From: Pelomonas sp. BJYL3
GTDB taxonomy: Bacteria > Pseudomonadota > Gammaproteobacteria > Burkholderiales > Burkholderiaceae_C
Reading direction: 5' to 3'
Length of the DNA stretch: 64,000 bases
Assembly: GCF_027257975.1 (NCBI RefSeq)
Contig: NZ_JANZKX010000001.1
Location: 682,001-746,000 of the forward strand
This document shows positions 42,046 through 51,364 of this stretch, piece by piece; the stretch's first letter is position 1, and every line of letters begins with the position of its first letter. The notes beneath the pieces are model-generated. The model saw only the letters and a program-made list of their open reading frames with translations, made no database searches and was not told where the DNA came from. A program made the translations under genes and the position numbers.

Positions 42046-42233
42046 AACCGGGCCATCCTCTCGAATTCAATAGATCACCGCGCATCCGAGAAAAGCAAAC
42101 AAAGTAAAGCGGCCGAGCTGTTACCGCACTTCCGGACTGAGAGATCGGGAGCCGGGTTTCTTTCGCACGACCCATTGAGCGCCGGACTCTCCAGGGCGCG
42201 AACGTCAAAACCATAGCAAGGGAGGATAGGAAG

Positions 42234-42791
42234 ATGAAATCAAGGTTCAAATATCTTGGGCCCGTCACTTTATTGGGAACCTGCCTGGTGGCATTCGCCG
42301 CCATCATCGGCCCGTATTATGTGGGGGCAGCGAGCCCGAAATGGGGATCGCAGACTTATCAAGATGACGCCAGGTCAGACTACGATGGCGCTGAAGACGT
42401 ATTTACGGCCCTTGTACAACCCGCGATCACCTCGCCGGCAGCGCGCATCAATGCAATCAAGAATGACTACCTGAGGGTGATCTATTACGACAACAAGATC
42501 GCCGACTTCAAGATCACCGGATTCGACTTGCATTTGAATCTTCGATTTGTAAAGCTGCAGCCGTCTGCCGATGCGCCTGCGCCGCCCGGCCGGGTCGCGT
42601 CGAAGGCAGTGGAGGGCAAGTGCGGAGCGGGGGCCAGTTTCTTTACGACCCGAACCACGTATGAAACCGGGTATTGGGGATATTCCTGGACTGATCCCGT
42701 TGTTCCGGGTCCTCCCCTGCCCATGACTGCCACGCCAAAATGGATCTCGACAGGGCAAGTGACTGAGGTGACGCGCGAGACATGCAAGTAG
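42234..42791 (+). CDS. Hypothetical protein with an N-terminal membrane anchor
   Basis: A 185-residue protein. Residues 8-30 are hydrophobic (LGPVTLLGTCLVAFAAIIG), either an uncleaved anchor or a signal peptide. The rest is a beta-rich soluble domain with two Cys (in EGKCGAGASFF and RETCK) that may pair. GGGAGGA precedes the ATG. Like the gene before it, it has relatively AT-rich codons for this window, and I recognise no family. Confidence 0.65.
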   Translation: MKSRFKYLGPVTLLGTCLVAFAAIIGPYYVGAASPKWGSQTYQDDARSDYDGAEDVFTALVQPAITSPAARINAIKNDYLRVIYYDNKIADFKITGFDLHLNLRFVKLQPSADAPAPPGRVASKAVEGKCGAGASFFTTRTTYETGYWGYSWTDPVVPGPPLPMTATPKWISTGQVTEVTRETCK

Positions 42792-43279
42792 CTTTCACCT
42801 CGACAGGCGGCAGCGCCGAGCAGGGCGTGCGGAACTCGGTCACCCGTGCATTGCTCCACCCCGAGGGCTGCTCTCCGCGATTCAGGACATCGTCCGAGAG
42901 GCGCAGCACGAGCACTCTGCCGTCAATGGCCAGGCCGTCGAATCCATGCGAAGACAAGGGCTCGGGTTCCTTCACCGCATCCGCGATGACAACGGCCCAT
43001 TCACGTACTGTATGAGGCCAGGGGTCAGGCCTTGCCTCTTTCATGCCCCCTCCGCAAGTCAGGGCTTCGACCGGGTGGCAAACCATGAATGCCTCGCCTT
43101 GTTCATCGTCGTAGCCCGGCTGGGTGCCGTCCTTCGCAATGCGAAAGATGCCGTTCCCGTTGGACAGTGCGTACTCATGCGGGCATGCATGCTTTCATGC
43201 CGCCAGGCTCCATCGAGAGCAGACGGACCTTGCATGGGGAACCTCACCCTTGTTAGGCAAGCGAGGCTGCCTTGCCACG
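42792..43279. other. ~490-bp intergenic stretch, no gene seen
   Basis: Frames on both strands are open for up to about 145 codons, but they show no motifs and no good starts. A repeat core (GGGGTCAGGCCTTG, 43021-43034) lies within it. The stretch looks like decayed or spacer sequence between the orphan genes and the PEP-CTERM unit. Confidence 0.5.
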
Positions 43280-43304
43280 AAAAAGGGCGCCGCAAGCGGC
43301 GCCC
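43280..43304 (-). terminator. Intrinsic terminator of the nuclease/PEP-CTERM operon
   Basis: GGGCGCCGC (43285-43293), a 2-nt AA loop and GCGGCGCCC (43296-43304) form a 9-bp hairpin. On the minus strand it is followed by a short T-run (A-tract 43280-43284). It lies about 25 bp after the PEP-CTERM gene stop. Confidence 0.85.
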
Positions 43305-43326
43305 CTCAGGCAGTCAGCCGAATCGA

Positions 43327-43830
43327 TCAGCCCTTGCGCCGCCTCACCAGCGCCACGCCGCCCAGCGCCAGCAGGCTCAACGCCAGGCTCGCCGGCTCCG
43401 GCACGGCCGAGGCCGCGTCCTTCACGGTGTAGGCCCCGCTGCTCTCCACCCCGCCCGTCAGGCTGTAGTGCAGATAGGCATCGCTGCTGTCAAACGAGCC
43501 GGAGGTGAAGCTGAGGCTCCAGTCCGGCGTACCGTCCAGGTAGCTGAGGCCGAGGAAGACACCGTCCTGGAAGTCGGCGGTGGCCGTGGCGTTGAGGCCG
43601 TGGCTGGCGCCCAGGAAGTCCAGGCCGAAGGTGCTCAGCGCCAGGGACTCGAAGCCCGTGGAGGTCAGTGCGGCGTCGTCGTAGCTGAAGAAGCCGGTGA
43701 AGGTCTCGTTCAGCAGCGGGCCGGCGTCGATCAGGCCTTCGAAGGTCTTGCTGACGGGCGCGGCGTGCGCGCCGAGGCTCAGGCCGGCCGCCAGCAGAGC
43801 GGCGGTGGCGAGGGTCTTGAGTGTCTTCAT
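43327..43830 (-). CDS. PEP-CTERM sorting-domain surface protein
   Basis: A 167-residue exported protein. The signal peptide covers about residues 1-23 (ending AHAA). The C-terminus is a textbook PEP-CTERM sorting signal: VPEPASL, a hydrophobic helix and RRRKG, which exosortase EpsH-type enzymes recognise and cleave. The mature part is acidic and low in lysine. It lies 16 bp behind the secreted nuclease gene, so the two form one operon ending at the terminator at 43280. No exosortase gene is in the window. Confidence 0.93.
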   Translation of the reverse strand: MKTLKTLATAALLAAGLSLGAHAAPVSKTFEGLIDAGPLLNETFTGFFSYDDAALTSTGFESLALSTFGLDFLGASHGLNATATADFQDGVFLGLSYLDGTPDWSLSFTSGSFDSSDAYLHYSLTGGVESSGAYTVKDAASAVPEPASLALSLLALGGVALVRRRKG

Positions 43831-43846
43831 GGTGATACTTCCTGGT

Positions 43847-46800
43847 TCAGAACTTGAAGATGGAGGGCGTCACGGCGCTGCAGGCGAGGCCCTTGAGCAG
43901 CACCACCGGCCGGGACTTGGCCGCGCCCACGGCGCCGTCCGGGTCGTAGCCGATCAGGGCGCTGCCCGAGGACGGCGTGCAGGTGATGAAGCCCTGGCCC
44001 AGCGGGTCCGCGCTGCTGATGCCCACGTTCTTCAGCAGCTCGGTGAAGACCAGCAGGTCCTCGCCGGGCGTGAAGTCGGTGATGGTGTCAATGCCATCGG
44101 CGCCAGTGCGGAAGACAAACTGGTCGCGGCCCTTGCCGCCGGTCAGCGTGTCGCGGCCCAGGCCGCCTTCGATGACGTCGTCGCCGTCGGTGCCGACGAT
44201 CGTGTCATTGCCCGCGGTGCCGGTGAAGCGCTTGGTCAGGTCCAGGCCCATCACCATGGGGTCGTGGTCCGAGCTCTTGAACGCGGTGGGCGTGTAGTAG
44301 TCCGGGCCGCAGCTGGCGCAGGCCGGCTGCTTGAACTCCAGGTTGTAGTCGATGATGGTGGGCTCGTCGGCATTGATGTGCCAGGAGGTCGCGTAGACCA
44401 CCTTGGGGCTCAGCTCCGCGGTACTGAAGCCGTGGTCCAGGCGGCCGGCCATGGCGTCGAAGACATAGGAGTAGTCCGCCGGATCGAAGCGGCCGACCTG
44501 GTCCACGATGCTGCCATCGCTGGTCAGCGCGAGGATGGGGTCTTCCTTGGCATAGGCGTTGAAGTCACCCAGCATCACCACCTGCGGCGTGCCGAAGCTG
44601 CTCTTCACCGTGCCCAGGAAGGTCTTCAGGCGCTGGGCCTGCTTGACGCGCGTGGCCGTCCAGCAGCCCTGCAGGCCGTCGTCCACGTCCGGGCCCGAGG
44701 AGGGGCAGCTGCCCTTGGACTTGAGGTGGTTGACGATCACCGAGAACTTCTCGCCATTGGCCAGCAGGAAGCCCTGGGCCAGCGGGGGCCGGTTGTTGAC
44801 GTCGTCCGGGTCCGAGATGGGCACGCCGTTGAGCGTCAGCTTGCCGGGCTTGTAGATCATGGCCACGCGGATGGCATCGTCGCCCGTGCCCTGTGCCGGG
44901 GTGGGCACGATGGCATAGGTGCCGGCACCGACCTGCGCATTGAGCGAGTCCACCAGGTGCTGCAGCGCGGTGTTGCCGTTGTTCTGGATCTCCATCAGGC
45001 CCACCACATCGGCGTTGAGGCCGGCGAGGTTGGCCACGATCTTGGCGCGCTGGCGCTGGAACTCGGCGAGGCTGTCCGCACCGCGGCAGTTGCTGGCCGA
45101 GACCGAGCCACCCAGCGAGCAGCCCTGGCCGGTCTTGCCGTCGAAGGTCTGGCCATTGGTGAAGGTGGTGAAGAAGTTCAGCACGTTGGCGCTGGCGATG
45201 CGCACATTGCCGCCGGTCACTTGCGGCGTGGCCGTGCGCGGGTTGGTGCGCGCGAAGTCCGGGGCCGCCAGCGGGTGGATCTTGTAGGATCCGGCGCCGC
45301 CGCTGCTGCTGGTGGCCAGGCCGTAGTCGATCACGCCGGTGAGCGTGGCCAGGGTGTCCCCCGCGCGCACCGTGCCGTCCGCGGCCATGAAGGGCGTGGG
45401 GTTGGGGTTCTGCAGCGAGGTGCCGTCGTCCAGGATGATGGCGCGGCGCAGGTTGTCGGCCTTCAGCGCGAGGGCGTCGGGGCCGGCGGGCAGCACGTTG
45501 GTGGGCGTCAGCAGGCGGCCACCGGCGGCCAGCGTCAGTTGCCCGAAGCGGCCCAGGAAGTAGTTCTGCTGCACGGTCAGCGGGCCGCGCAGGGTCACGA
45601 CCATGCCTTCATAGGCTTCCAGGCCATCGGCCGGCAGCGTGGCCAGGTCCACCTCCACGGGCGTGACGGCATAGCCGCTGCCCTGCACCACGATGGCCGT
45701 GGGCGAGGTCAGCTGGGTCAGGGGGCGAGCCAGGGTGGTGGCATTGCCGGCGGCGCCCACGTTGAACTCCGCCACCTTGGCGTTGAGCTGGATGAGCTGG
45801 CCCACGCTCACGGTGGGCGCGGTGCTGGTGAAGACGAAGATGCCGTCCGAGGTCGTGGGGTCGCCATCGCCCACCGGGTCCTGCAGGAAGAAGCCGTTGC
45901 TGTTGAGCTTGGTGACCACGCCGCGGGTCGTCACCGTCTGGCCCTCGTAGGGGCTCTTGGCGCCGTTGCCCTGGATCTTGTAGACGGGCACGGGGCCGCT
46001 GACATTGACCTTGAAGCTGCAGCTGGCGTGCTGGCCGCCGTCATTGCTCCAGTCCAGGCTCAGGCTGTAGAGGCCGGGCAGCACGCTGCTGTCCACGCGC
46101 ACCGACTGGCTGGCCGTGCCGCCCACGCTGCCCGCGGCGCTGAAGCCGTTCAGGGTGATGCCGGCGGGCCAGCTGCCCACGATGCTGGCGGCGTTGACGA
46201 TGCTGTCGGCATCGGCGGCCGTCACGGTCAGGGTGCTGGTGCTGCCCGAGGTGGCGTTGCCGTCCGGGCAGCTGGGGATGATGGGCTGCGCCACGGGCGT
46301 GCCGCCGCAGGCCTTGAAGGGGCTGGCGCTGTTGCGCGGCAGGGGTGCGGCGAGGCTGAAGTCGGCGCTGTTGTTGTTGGTGTCGGTGCAGCCCTCGGCC
46401 GCGCGGAAGGCGGCGCTGCTGGCGCTCAGCGTGGGCGTGGGCGAGCCCTCGGTGGGCGTGGCGGCGCTGCCGAAGCTGACGATGTCCTCGACCCCGGCCG
46501 GGTTCGTGCCGCTCAGGGCCGCCGTGCTGCGCACCAGGGCCACCTTGCCCGCCGTGGCGGACATGGGGATGTTGCCGTTGATGTCGCCCGGCACGTCCAC
46601 CGTGCCGCCCGCGCCGGCCTGCTGCCTGATCAGCAGGTACTGGCCCGCCTGCAGCTGGGTGCCGGCGGGGATGCCGGTCACCTGCCAGCTGCTGCCGCCC
46701 GAGGAGGCGTACTGGACGGACCAGCCGCCGACGTTCACCGCGGTGGCGCCCGCGTTGAAGATCTCGATGTAGTCGTTCTTGTAGGTGGCGCCACTGTTGC

Positions 46801-46906
46801 CGCCTGCGCCGTAGATCTGGCTGATCACGACGCCGCTGGACGAGGCCAGGGCCGCCGGCGCGGCGAAGGCCGCGGCCAGCAGGAATGCCAAGGGTTTGAG
46901 CTTCAT
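43847..46906 (-). CDS. ExeM/NucH-type extracellular endonuclease with RTX repeats
   Basis: A 1019-residue secreted nuclease. Signal peptide at 1-20, then a lamin-tail-like domain ([17 protein letters not shown]...), an Ig-like segment, an OB-fold-like region and an endonuclease/exonuclease/phosphatase domain (about 550-880) with [24 protein letters not shown] and SSDHDP, the metal and catalytic blocks of ExeM/DNase-I-like enzymes. A C-terminal RTX block ([20 protein letters not shown]) binds Ca2+. It should degrade extracellular DNA. I chose ATG 46906 because the signal peptide begins there; ATG 46915 and longer starts are possible. The PEP-CTERM gene follows 16 bp downstream. Confidence 0.92.
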   Translation of the reverse strand: MKLKPLAFLLAAAFAAPAALASSSGVVISQIYGAGGNSGATYKNDYIEIFNAGATAVNVGGWSVQYASSGGSSWQVTGIPAGTQLQAGQYLLIRQQAGAGGTVDVPGDINGNIPMSATAGKVALVRSTAALSGTNPAGVEDIVSFGSAATPTEGSPTPTLSASSAAFRAAEGCTDTNNNSADFSLAAPLPRNSASPFKACGGTPVAQPIIPSCPDGNATSGSTSTLTVTAADADSIVNAASIVGSWPAGITLNGFSAAGSVGGTASQSVRVDSSVLPGLYSLSLDWSNDGGQHASCSFKVNVSGPVPVYKIQGNGAKSPYEGQTVTTRGVVTKLNSNGFFLQDPVGDGDPTTSDGIFVFTSTAPTVSVGQLIQLNAKVAEFNVGAAGNATTLARPLTQLTSPTAIVVQGSGYAVTPVEVDLATLPADGLEAYEGMVVTLRGPLTVQQNYFLGRFGQLTLAAGGRLLTPTNVLPAGPDALALKADNLRRAIILDDGTSLQNPNPTPFMAADGTVRAGDTLATLTGVIDYGLATSSSGGAGSYKIHPLAAPDFARTNPRTATPQVTGGNVRIASANVLNFFTTFTNGQTFDGKTGQGCSLGGSVSASNCRGADSLAEFQRQRAKIVANLAGLNADVVGLMEIQNNGNTALQHLVDSLNAQVGAGTYAIVPTPAQGTGDDAIRVAMIYKPGKLTLNGVPISDPDDVNNRPPLAQGFLLANGEKFSVIVNHLKSKGSCPSSGPDVDDGLQGCWTATRVKQAQRLKTFLGTVKSSFGTPQVVMLGDFNAYAKEDPILALTSDGSIVDQVGRFDPADYSYVFDAMAGRLDHGFSTAELSPKVVYATSWHINADEPTIIDYNLEFKQPACASCGPDYYTPTAFKSSDHDPMVMGLDLTKRFTGTAGNDTIVGTDGDDVIEGGLGRDTLTGGKGRDQFVFRTGADGIDTITDFTPGEDLLVFTELLKNVGISSADPLGQGFITCTPSSGSALIGYDPDGAVGAAKSRPVVLLKGLACSAVTPSIFKF

Positions 46907-47584
46907 GGTTTGCATCTCGTGTGCTGCTAGGGGGTAGACCGTCGTGCACGGGAGAGGCCACCCGGGGCAGCCGGGGATCCGCAAGCCAGGGCGGCAGAGA
47001 CGCCGCATGAAGACCGCAGGAAAGTGCGCGAAAGGCAGGCGCCGCCTGGAGGCAAACCTTTGCGGTGACCGGGAGTCGCAAAGGTTTGCGCTCTCCTGGC
47101 TCTGCCCGCTGGCACGCCCCTGGCTCGTCCGGCCCTTCCTCGATCCTTCCTCAGTCCGTTCCCGTCTTGAAATCCCATGGCTCGCCATGGGTGCCTCTGT
47201 GTGGCACGGTTCGCGCCCGGCCCACAACCTCTGCCACGACGCAGGCGCATGCTAGCGAGCGCTTGTGACAAATTCACGTGTCAGGTCTAGCGGGGTCGGG
47301 TCTTGCCTGGCCTGCGCCGCGCCTGCCCTGCGTCAAGCTGGGGCAGGCGCGGAGGCCGACAAGTGCCGTGCCCATGGGCATCGCCCGGGAACGCCGCCCG
47401 TGGCGCCCCATGCCGGGGCGCCAGCGGCCCGGCGCGCCCTGGGGCAAACCATGTGGAAGCCAGGCAACAGCCCGCGCCCTCGGCCCGGGCTTGGCCGGGC
47501 GGTGTCACCTTTGGATGCGTCTGAGCGGCCTTGGCACAATGAGCGGCGCACGCGCTTGCCGGATGCGCTTAAGCTCCGCCCCCC
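46907..47584. promoter_or_regulatory. 678-bp divergent intergenic region with a strong inverted repeat
   Basis: It separates the leftward nuclease operon and the rightward ABC exporter, so both promoters lie here. The most notable element is a perfect 12-bp inverted repeat at 47053-47088. The remainder is GC-rich with no gene that I can support. Confidence 0.6.
47053..47088. promoter_or_regulatory. Perfect 12-bp inverted repeat, possible operator or hairpin
   Basis: CAAACCTTTGCG (47053-47064) and CGCAAAGGTTTG (47077-47088) are exact inverted repeats separated by 12 nt. It lies about 150 bp upstream of the nuclease start. No T-run follows, so a terminator is unlikely; a dimeric-regulator site or a structured leader is more probable. 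Confidence 0.6.
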
Positions 47585-49336
47585 ATGACACTCACCCGCC
47601 TTCTTTCGGCCTTCGTGGCCCGGCACTGGCGTGCCTATGCCTCGTCCGCCGTGATGCTGGCCAGCATCGCCCTGCTGACCGTCTGGATTCCGCGCCAGGT
47701 GGGCCATCTGGTCGACGGCCTGGCCCAGGGCCGGCTGCAGGGCGCGGACCTGCTGATGCAGCTGGGCCTGCTGCTGGCGGCAGGCCTGTCCATCTACCTG
47801 CTGCGCGTGGGCTGGCGGCTGCAGCTCTTCGCGGCGGCCTACCGCCTCGGGCGCGAGCTGCGCACCCGGCTCTATGAGCGCATGACCCTGCAGGGCCCGG
47901 CCTTCTTCCAGGCCCAGCGCACCGGGGACCTCATGGCCCTGGCCACCAATGACATCGACGCCGTCGAGATGGCCGCCGGCGAGGCCCTGCTCGCCGCCTT
48001 CGACGGCAGCCTCACCCTGATCCTGGTGCTCAGCATGATGACCCTGGGCGTGGACTGGCGCCTGGGCCTCGCCGCCCTGGTCCCCTTCCCGCTGATGGCC
48101 CTGGCCTTCTGGTTCATCTCCAACCACGTGCACCTGGCCTGGAAAGACTCGCTCGCCCGCTTCTCCAGCCTCAACCAGCATGCCCAGGAGAGCCTGGCCG
48201 GCGTGCGCACCCTGCGCGCCCTGGGCCTGATTCCGCGGGCCGGCCGCCAGTTCCATGAGCTGGCCGACCACGCCGGCGAGGCCGCCTTCCGCGCCCAGCG
48301 CTGGGAGGCGGCCTACGAGCCCGCGGTGGGCATGGCGCTGACGGCGGCCACCGTGATCGCCCTGGGCCTGGGCGGCTGGCTGGTGGCCCGCCAGGAGCTC
48401 AGCATCGGCCAGCTGACCAGCTTCACCATGTACCTGGGCCAGCTGATCTGGCCGATGTTCGCGGCGGGCTGGGTGCTGTCCCTGCTGGAGCGTGGCCGGG
48501 CCGCCTGGGGGCGCCTGCAGCCCGTGCTGGACGCCCCGCTGAGCCTGCATGACGGCGGCCGCCTGGCCATGCCCACCGAGGTGCCCCTGCATCTGCAGAG
48601 CCTGGGCTTCGGCTATCCCGGCAGCGAGCGCCAGGCGCTGTGCGACATCAGCCTGAGCCTGGCGCCCGGCCGCACCCTGGGCATCGTGGGCCCCACCGGC
48701 TCGGGCAAGTCCACCCTGCTGAAGCTGCTGCTGCGGCAGTTCGAGCCGAGCGAGGGTCAGGTCTTGCTGGGCCAGCTGCCCCTGGTGGACGTGCGCCTGG
48801 AGGCCCTGCGCCGCGGCCTGGCCTGGGTGCCGCAGGAGCCCTTCCTCTTCTCGGCCTCCATCGCCGAGAACATCGCCCTGGCCCGCCCCGAGGCCGACCG
48901 CGAGGCCATCGAGCACGTGGCCCGCCTGGCCGCGGTGCACGAGGACATCGCCGCCCTGCCCCAGGGCTACGAGACCCTGGTGGGCGAGCGCGGCGTGACG
49001 CTCTCGGGAGGCCAGCGGCAGCGCGTGGCCATCGCCCGCGCCCTGCTCAGCGAGGCGCCCCTGCTGATGCTGGACGACGCCCTCTCCGCCGTGGACACCG
49101 GCACCGAGACGCAGATCCTGTCTCACCTGCGCGAGCTGCGCCAGCAGCATCCCGAGCGCGGCCTGGTGGTGGTGAGCCACCGCCTCAGCGCCGTGATGGA
49201 AGCAGACGAGATCGTGGTGCTGAAGGCCGGCCGCATCGTCGAGCGCGGCACCCACGAGGCCCTGCTGGCCCTGGGTGGCTGGTATGCCGCGCAGTGGCGC
49301 TATCAACAACTGGAGGCCTCGCTCGATGCAGCCTGA
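47585..49336 (+). CDS. ABC exporter half-transporter, MdlA-like
   Basis: A 583-residue fused permease-ATPase. Six transmembrane helices occupy about 1-310. The nucleotide-binding domain has GPTGSGKST (Walker A), WVPQEPFLFS (Q-loop), LSGGQRQR (signature), LLMLDDALSAVD (Walker B with Asp in place of the usual Glu after the D) and the switch His in VSHRLS. The Asp at the catalytic-Glu position suggests the degenerate site of a heterodimeric transporter, as in MdlA/TM287-type partners. The coding end overlaps the next ABC gene by 11 bp. A 13-mer copy (48754-48766) lies in the ATPase domain as GGT CAG GTC TTG. Confidence 0.9.
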   Translation: MTLTRLLSAFVARHWRAYASSAVMLASIALLTVWIPRQVGHLVDGLAQGRLQGADLLMQLGLLLAAGLSIYLLRVGWRLQLFAAAYRLGRELRTRLYERMTLQGPAFFQAQRTGDLMALATNDIDAVEMAAGEALLAAFDGSLTLILVLSMMTLGVDWRLGLAALVPFPLMALAFWFISNHVHLAWKDSLARFSSLNQHAQESLAGVRTLRALGLIPRAGRQFHELADHAGEAAFRAQRWEAAYEPAVGMALTAATVIALGLGGWLVARQELSIGQLTSFTMYLGQLIWPMFAAGWVLSLLERGRAAWGRLQPVLDAPLSLHDGGRLAMPTEVPLHLQSLGFGYPGSERQALCDISLSLAPGRTLGIVGPTGSGKSTLLKLLLRQFEPSEGQVLLGQLPLVDVRLEALRRGLAWVPQEPFLFSASIAENIALARPEADREAIEHVARLAAVHEDIAALPQGYETLVGERGVTLSGGQRQRVAIARALLSEAPLLMLDDALSAVDTGTETQILSHLRELRQQHPERGLVVVSHRLSAVMEADEIVVLKAGRIVERGTHEALLALGGWYAAQWRYQQLEASLDAA

Positions 49337-51122
49337 GGACAAGAACAAGGCCCCGAGCCCCTGGCGTGCCGTCGGTCTGCTGCTGGAAGCGGCCCGCCCC
49401 GAGAAGCGCAGCCTGCGCTGGGGCGCGCTGTGGCTGCTGATCGCCGCCGGCCTGGAGGCCATTGGCCCGGCCCTGGGCAAGCGCTTCATCGACGAGCACC
49501 TGCTGCCGCGCCAGTTCGAGCTGCCCGCCATGGCCGCGCTGCTGGCCGGCCTGCTGCTGTGCGGCTGGACGGCCTCCTGGGTGCGCTACGCCCAGCTGAC
49601 CCGCATGGCCGGCGTGGCCCGGCGCTCGGTGCTGCGCCTGCGCGACCGCGTCTTCGCCCACGTCATGGGCCTGCCCATGGCTTTCTTCGACCGCTCCATC
49701 TCGGGCCAGCTGCTGAGCCGCGTCACCAACGACACCGAGGCCGTCAACCAGCTCTACCGCCAGGTGCTCTACGTGATGCTGGACTCCAGCCTCGTGATCC
49801 TGGGCGCCCTGGCCGCCATGGCCTGGCTGGACTGGCACCTGATGCTGATTGTGCTGGCCCTGGTGCCGGCGAGCGTGCTGATCATCTGGCTCTATCAGCG
49901 CTGGAGCGCGCCGGCCGTGCAGCGCGCACGCGAGCTGCGCTCCGACATCAACGCCCAGATGGCCGAGAGCCTGGCCGGCATGGCCGTGCTGCAGGCCACC
50001 GGCGCGGCCGGGCGCTTTGCCCAGCGCTTCGAGCAGACCAATGGCCGGCACTGGGGGGCCCGCGTGTCCGAGCTGCGCGCCAATGCCTGGCTGCTGCGCC
50101 CGGCCCTGGACCTGCTCAACGTGCTGCTGATCATCACGCTCATCTACGGCTTCGGCCAGCGCGAGGCCCTGCATGTGGCCGGCCTGGGCGAGGCCATGGA
50201 GGTGGGCCTGCTCTATGCCTTCCTGAGCTACATCTCGCGGGTGGTGGAGCCGCTGATCCAGATCACCATGCAGTTCGGCCAGCTGCAGCAGTCCATGGTG
50301 GCCGCCTCACGGGTGCGCGCGCTGCTGCAGGAAGCGGGCGAGGCCAGCCAGCAGCAGGACGGGGCGCACATCACGCGCGGCGAGCTGAGCGTCCAGCGCC
50401 TGAGCTTCGCCTACAAGGACACGGCCGAGGGCCAGCCCCTGTGGGTGCTGAAGGACCTCGACCTGCGCTTCCCCGCGGGCAGCTTCACCGGCATCGTCGG
50501 CCACACGGGCTCGGGCAAGAGCACCCTGCTGGCCCTGCTGCTGCGCTTCTACCAGGCGCAGCAGGGTCAGGTCTTGATCGACGGCCAGCCCCTGGCCCAC
50601 ATCCCCGACGCCGCCTTCCGCGACGCCGTGGGCCTGGTGCCGCAGGAGCCCTACCTGATGGCGGCCTCGGCGCGCGAGAACATCACCATGGGCCGGGACA
50701 TCTCCGAGGAGGCCATGGTCCGCGCCGCGCGGCAGGCCCGCATCCACGACTACATCGCCACCCTGCCCCAAGGCTACGACACCCTGCTGGGCGAAGGCGG
50801 GGCGCGCGTGTCCACCGGCCAGAAGCAGCTGATCGCCATGGCCCGCGCCCTGGCCGGCGCGCCGCGCGTGCTCTTCCTGGACGAGGCCACGGCCAGCATC
50901 GACAGCGCCACCGAGGCCCTCATCTCCGAGGCCCTGCGCGAGCTGCACGGCCAGGTCAGCGTGATCGCCATCGCGCACCGGCTCTCCACCATCCGCGAGG
51001 CGGACCAGATCCTGGTGCTCAACCACGGCCGCCTGGCCGAACGCGGCACGCACGACGCGCTGATGACGATCGAGGGCGGGATCTACCAGCGGCTCGTGCA
51101 GCTGCAGGCGCTGGAGGAGTGA
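49326..51122 (+). CDS. ABC exporter half-transporter, MdlB-like
   Basis: A 598-residue fused permease-ATPase, the partner of the preceding gene. The six-helix domain is followed by GHTGSGKST (Walker A), LVPQEPYLM (Q-loop), VSTGQKQL (signature, with T replacing the second S/G pattern), LFLDEATASID (Walker B with a catalytic Glu) and the switch His in IAHRLS. It therefore holds the competent hydrolysis site complementing MdlA-like. Together they form a heterodimeric exporter of unknown, probably lipid- or drug-like, substrates. ATG 49326 overlaps the previous stop. A 13-mer copy lies at 50564-50576, at the position equivalent to that in the partner gene. Confidence 0.9.
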   Translation: MQPEDKNKAPSPWRAVGLLLEAARPEKRSLRWGALWLLIAAGLEAIGPALGKRFIDEHLLPRQFELPAMAALLAGLLLCGWTASWVRYAQLTRMAGVARRSVLRLRDRVFAHVMGLPMAFFDRSISGQLLSRVTNDTEAVNQLYRQVLYVMLDSSLVILGALAAMAWLDWHLMLIVLALVPASVLIIWLYQRWSAPAVQRARELRSDINAQMAESLAGMAVLQATGAAGRFAQRFEQTNGRHWGARVSELRANAWLLRPALDLLNVLLIITLIYGFGQREALHVAGLGEAMEVGLLYAFLSYISRVVEPLIQITMQFGQLQQSMVAASRVRALLQEAGEASQQQDGAHITRGELSVQRLSFAYKDTAEGQPLWVLKDLDLRFPAGSFTGIVGHTGSGKSTLLALLLRFYQAQQGQVLIDGQPLAHIPDAAFRDAVGLVPQEPYLMAASARENITMGRDISEEAMVRAARQARIHDYIATLPQGYDTLLGEGGARVSTGQKQLIAMARALAGAPRVLFLDEATASIDSATEALISEALRELHGQVSVIAIAHRLSTIREADQILVLNHGRLAERGTHDALMTIEGGIYQRLVQLQALEE

Positions 51123-51158
51123 GCGGCGCGGCCCCTGCGGACGCGCCCGTCATTCCCC

Positions 51159-51344
51159 TCAGAGCATCACGGCCAGCCGCTCCAGCAGCAGCACGCCGAA
51201 GAAGCCGAAGGCCGCGAGAAGGGTCCACTTGACCAGCAGCTGCCCGCGCCGCCGCCACAGCGGCTGGCGGGTGCCGATGTAGAGCGCGAAGCACAGGAGC
51301 GCCCCGAGCAGGAGCAGGCCGAAGACGAGGCGGAAGAGCATCAT
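51159..51344 (-). CDS. Small two-helix membrane protein
   Basis: A 61-residue protein with two transmembrane helices (about 4-24 and 38-58) joined by a basic loop (RQPLWRRRGQ). AGGAAGGAT precedes tandem ATGs. It follows lpxC by 20 bp on the same strand, so it is probably the last gene of the lpxC transcript. Function unknown. Confidence 0.7.
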   Translation of the reverse strand: MMLFRLVFGLLLLGALLCFALYIGTRQPLWRRRGQLLVKWTLLAAFGFFGVLLLERLAVML

Positions 51345-51364
51345 GGCGGCGATCCTTCCTCAGC

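Noticed and set aside
43059-43295. Short minus-strand frame before the PEP-CTERM terminator
   Set aside because: Composition looks random and its start region has no ribosome site; it ends inside featureless sequence.
43697-46930. 1077-codon plus-strand open frame opposite the secreted nuclease
   Set aside because: It is the mirror of the nuclease codons; the translation is Gly/Ala/Val/His-rich and has no recognisable domain.
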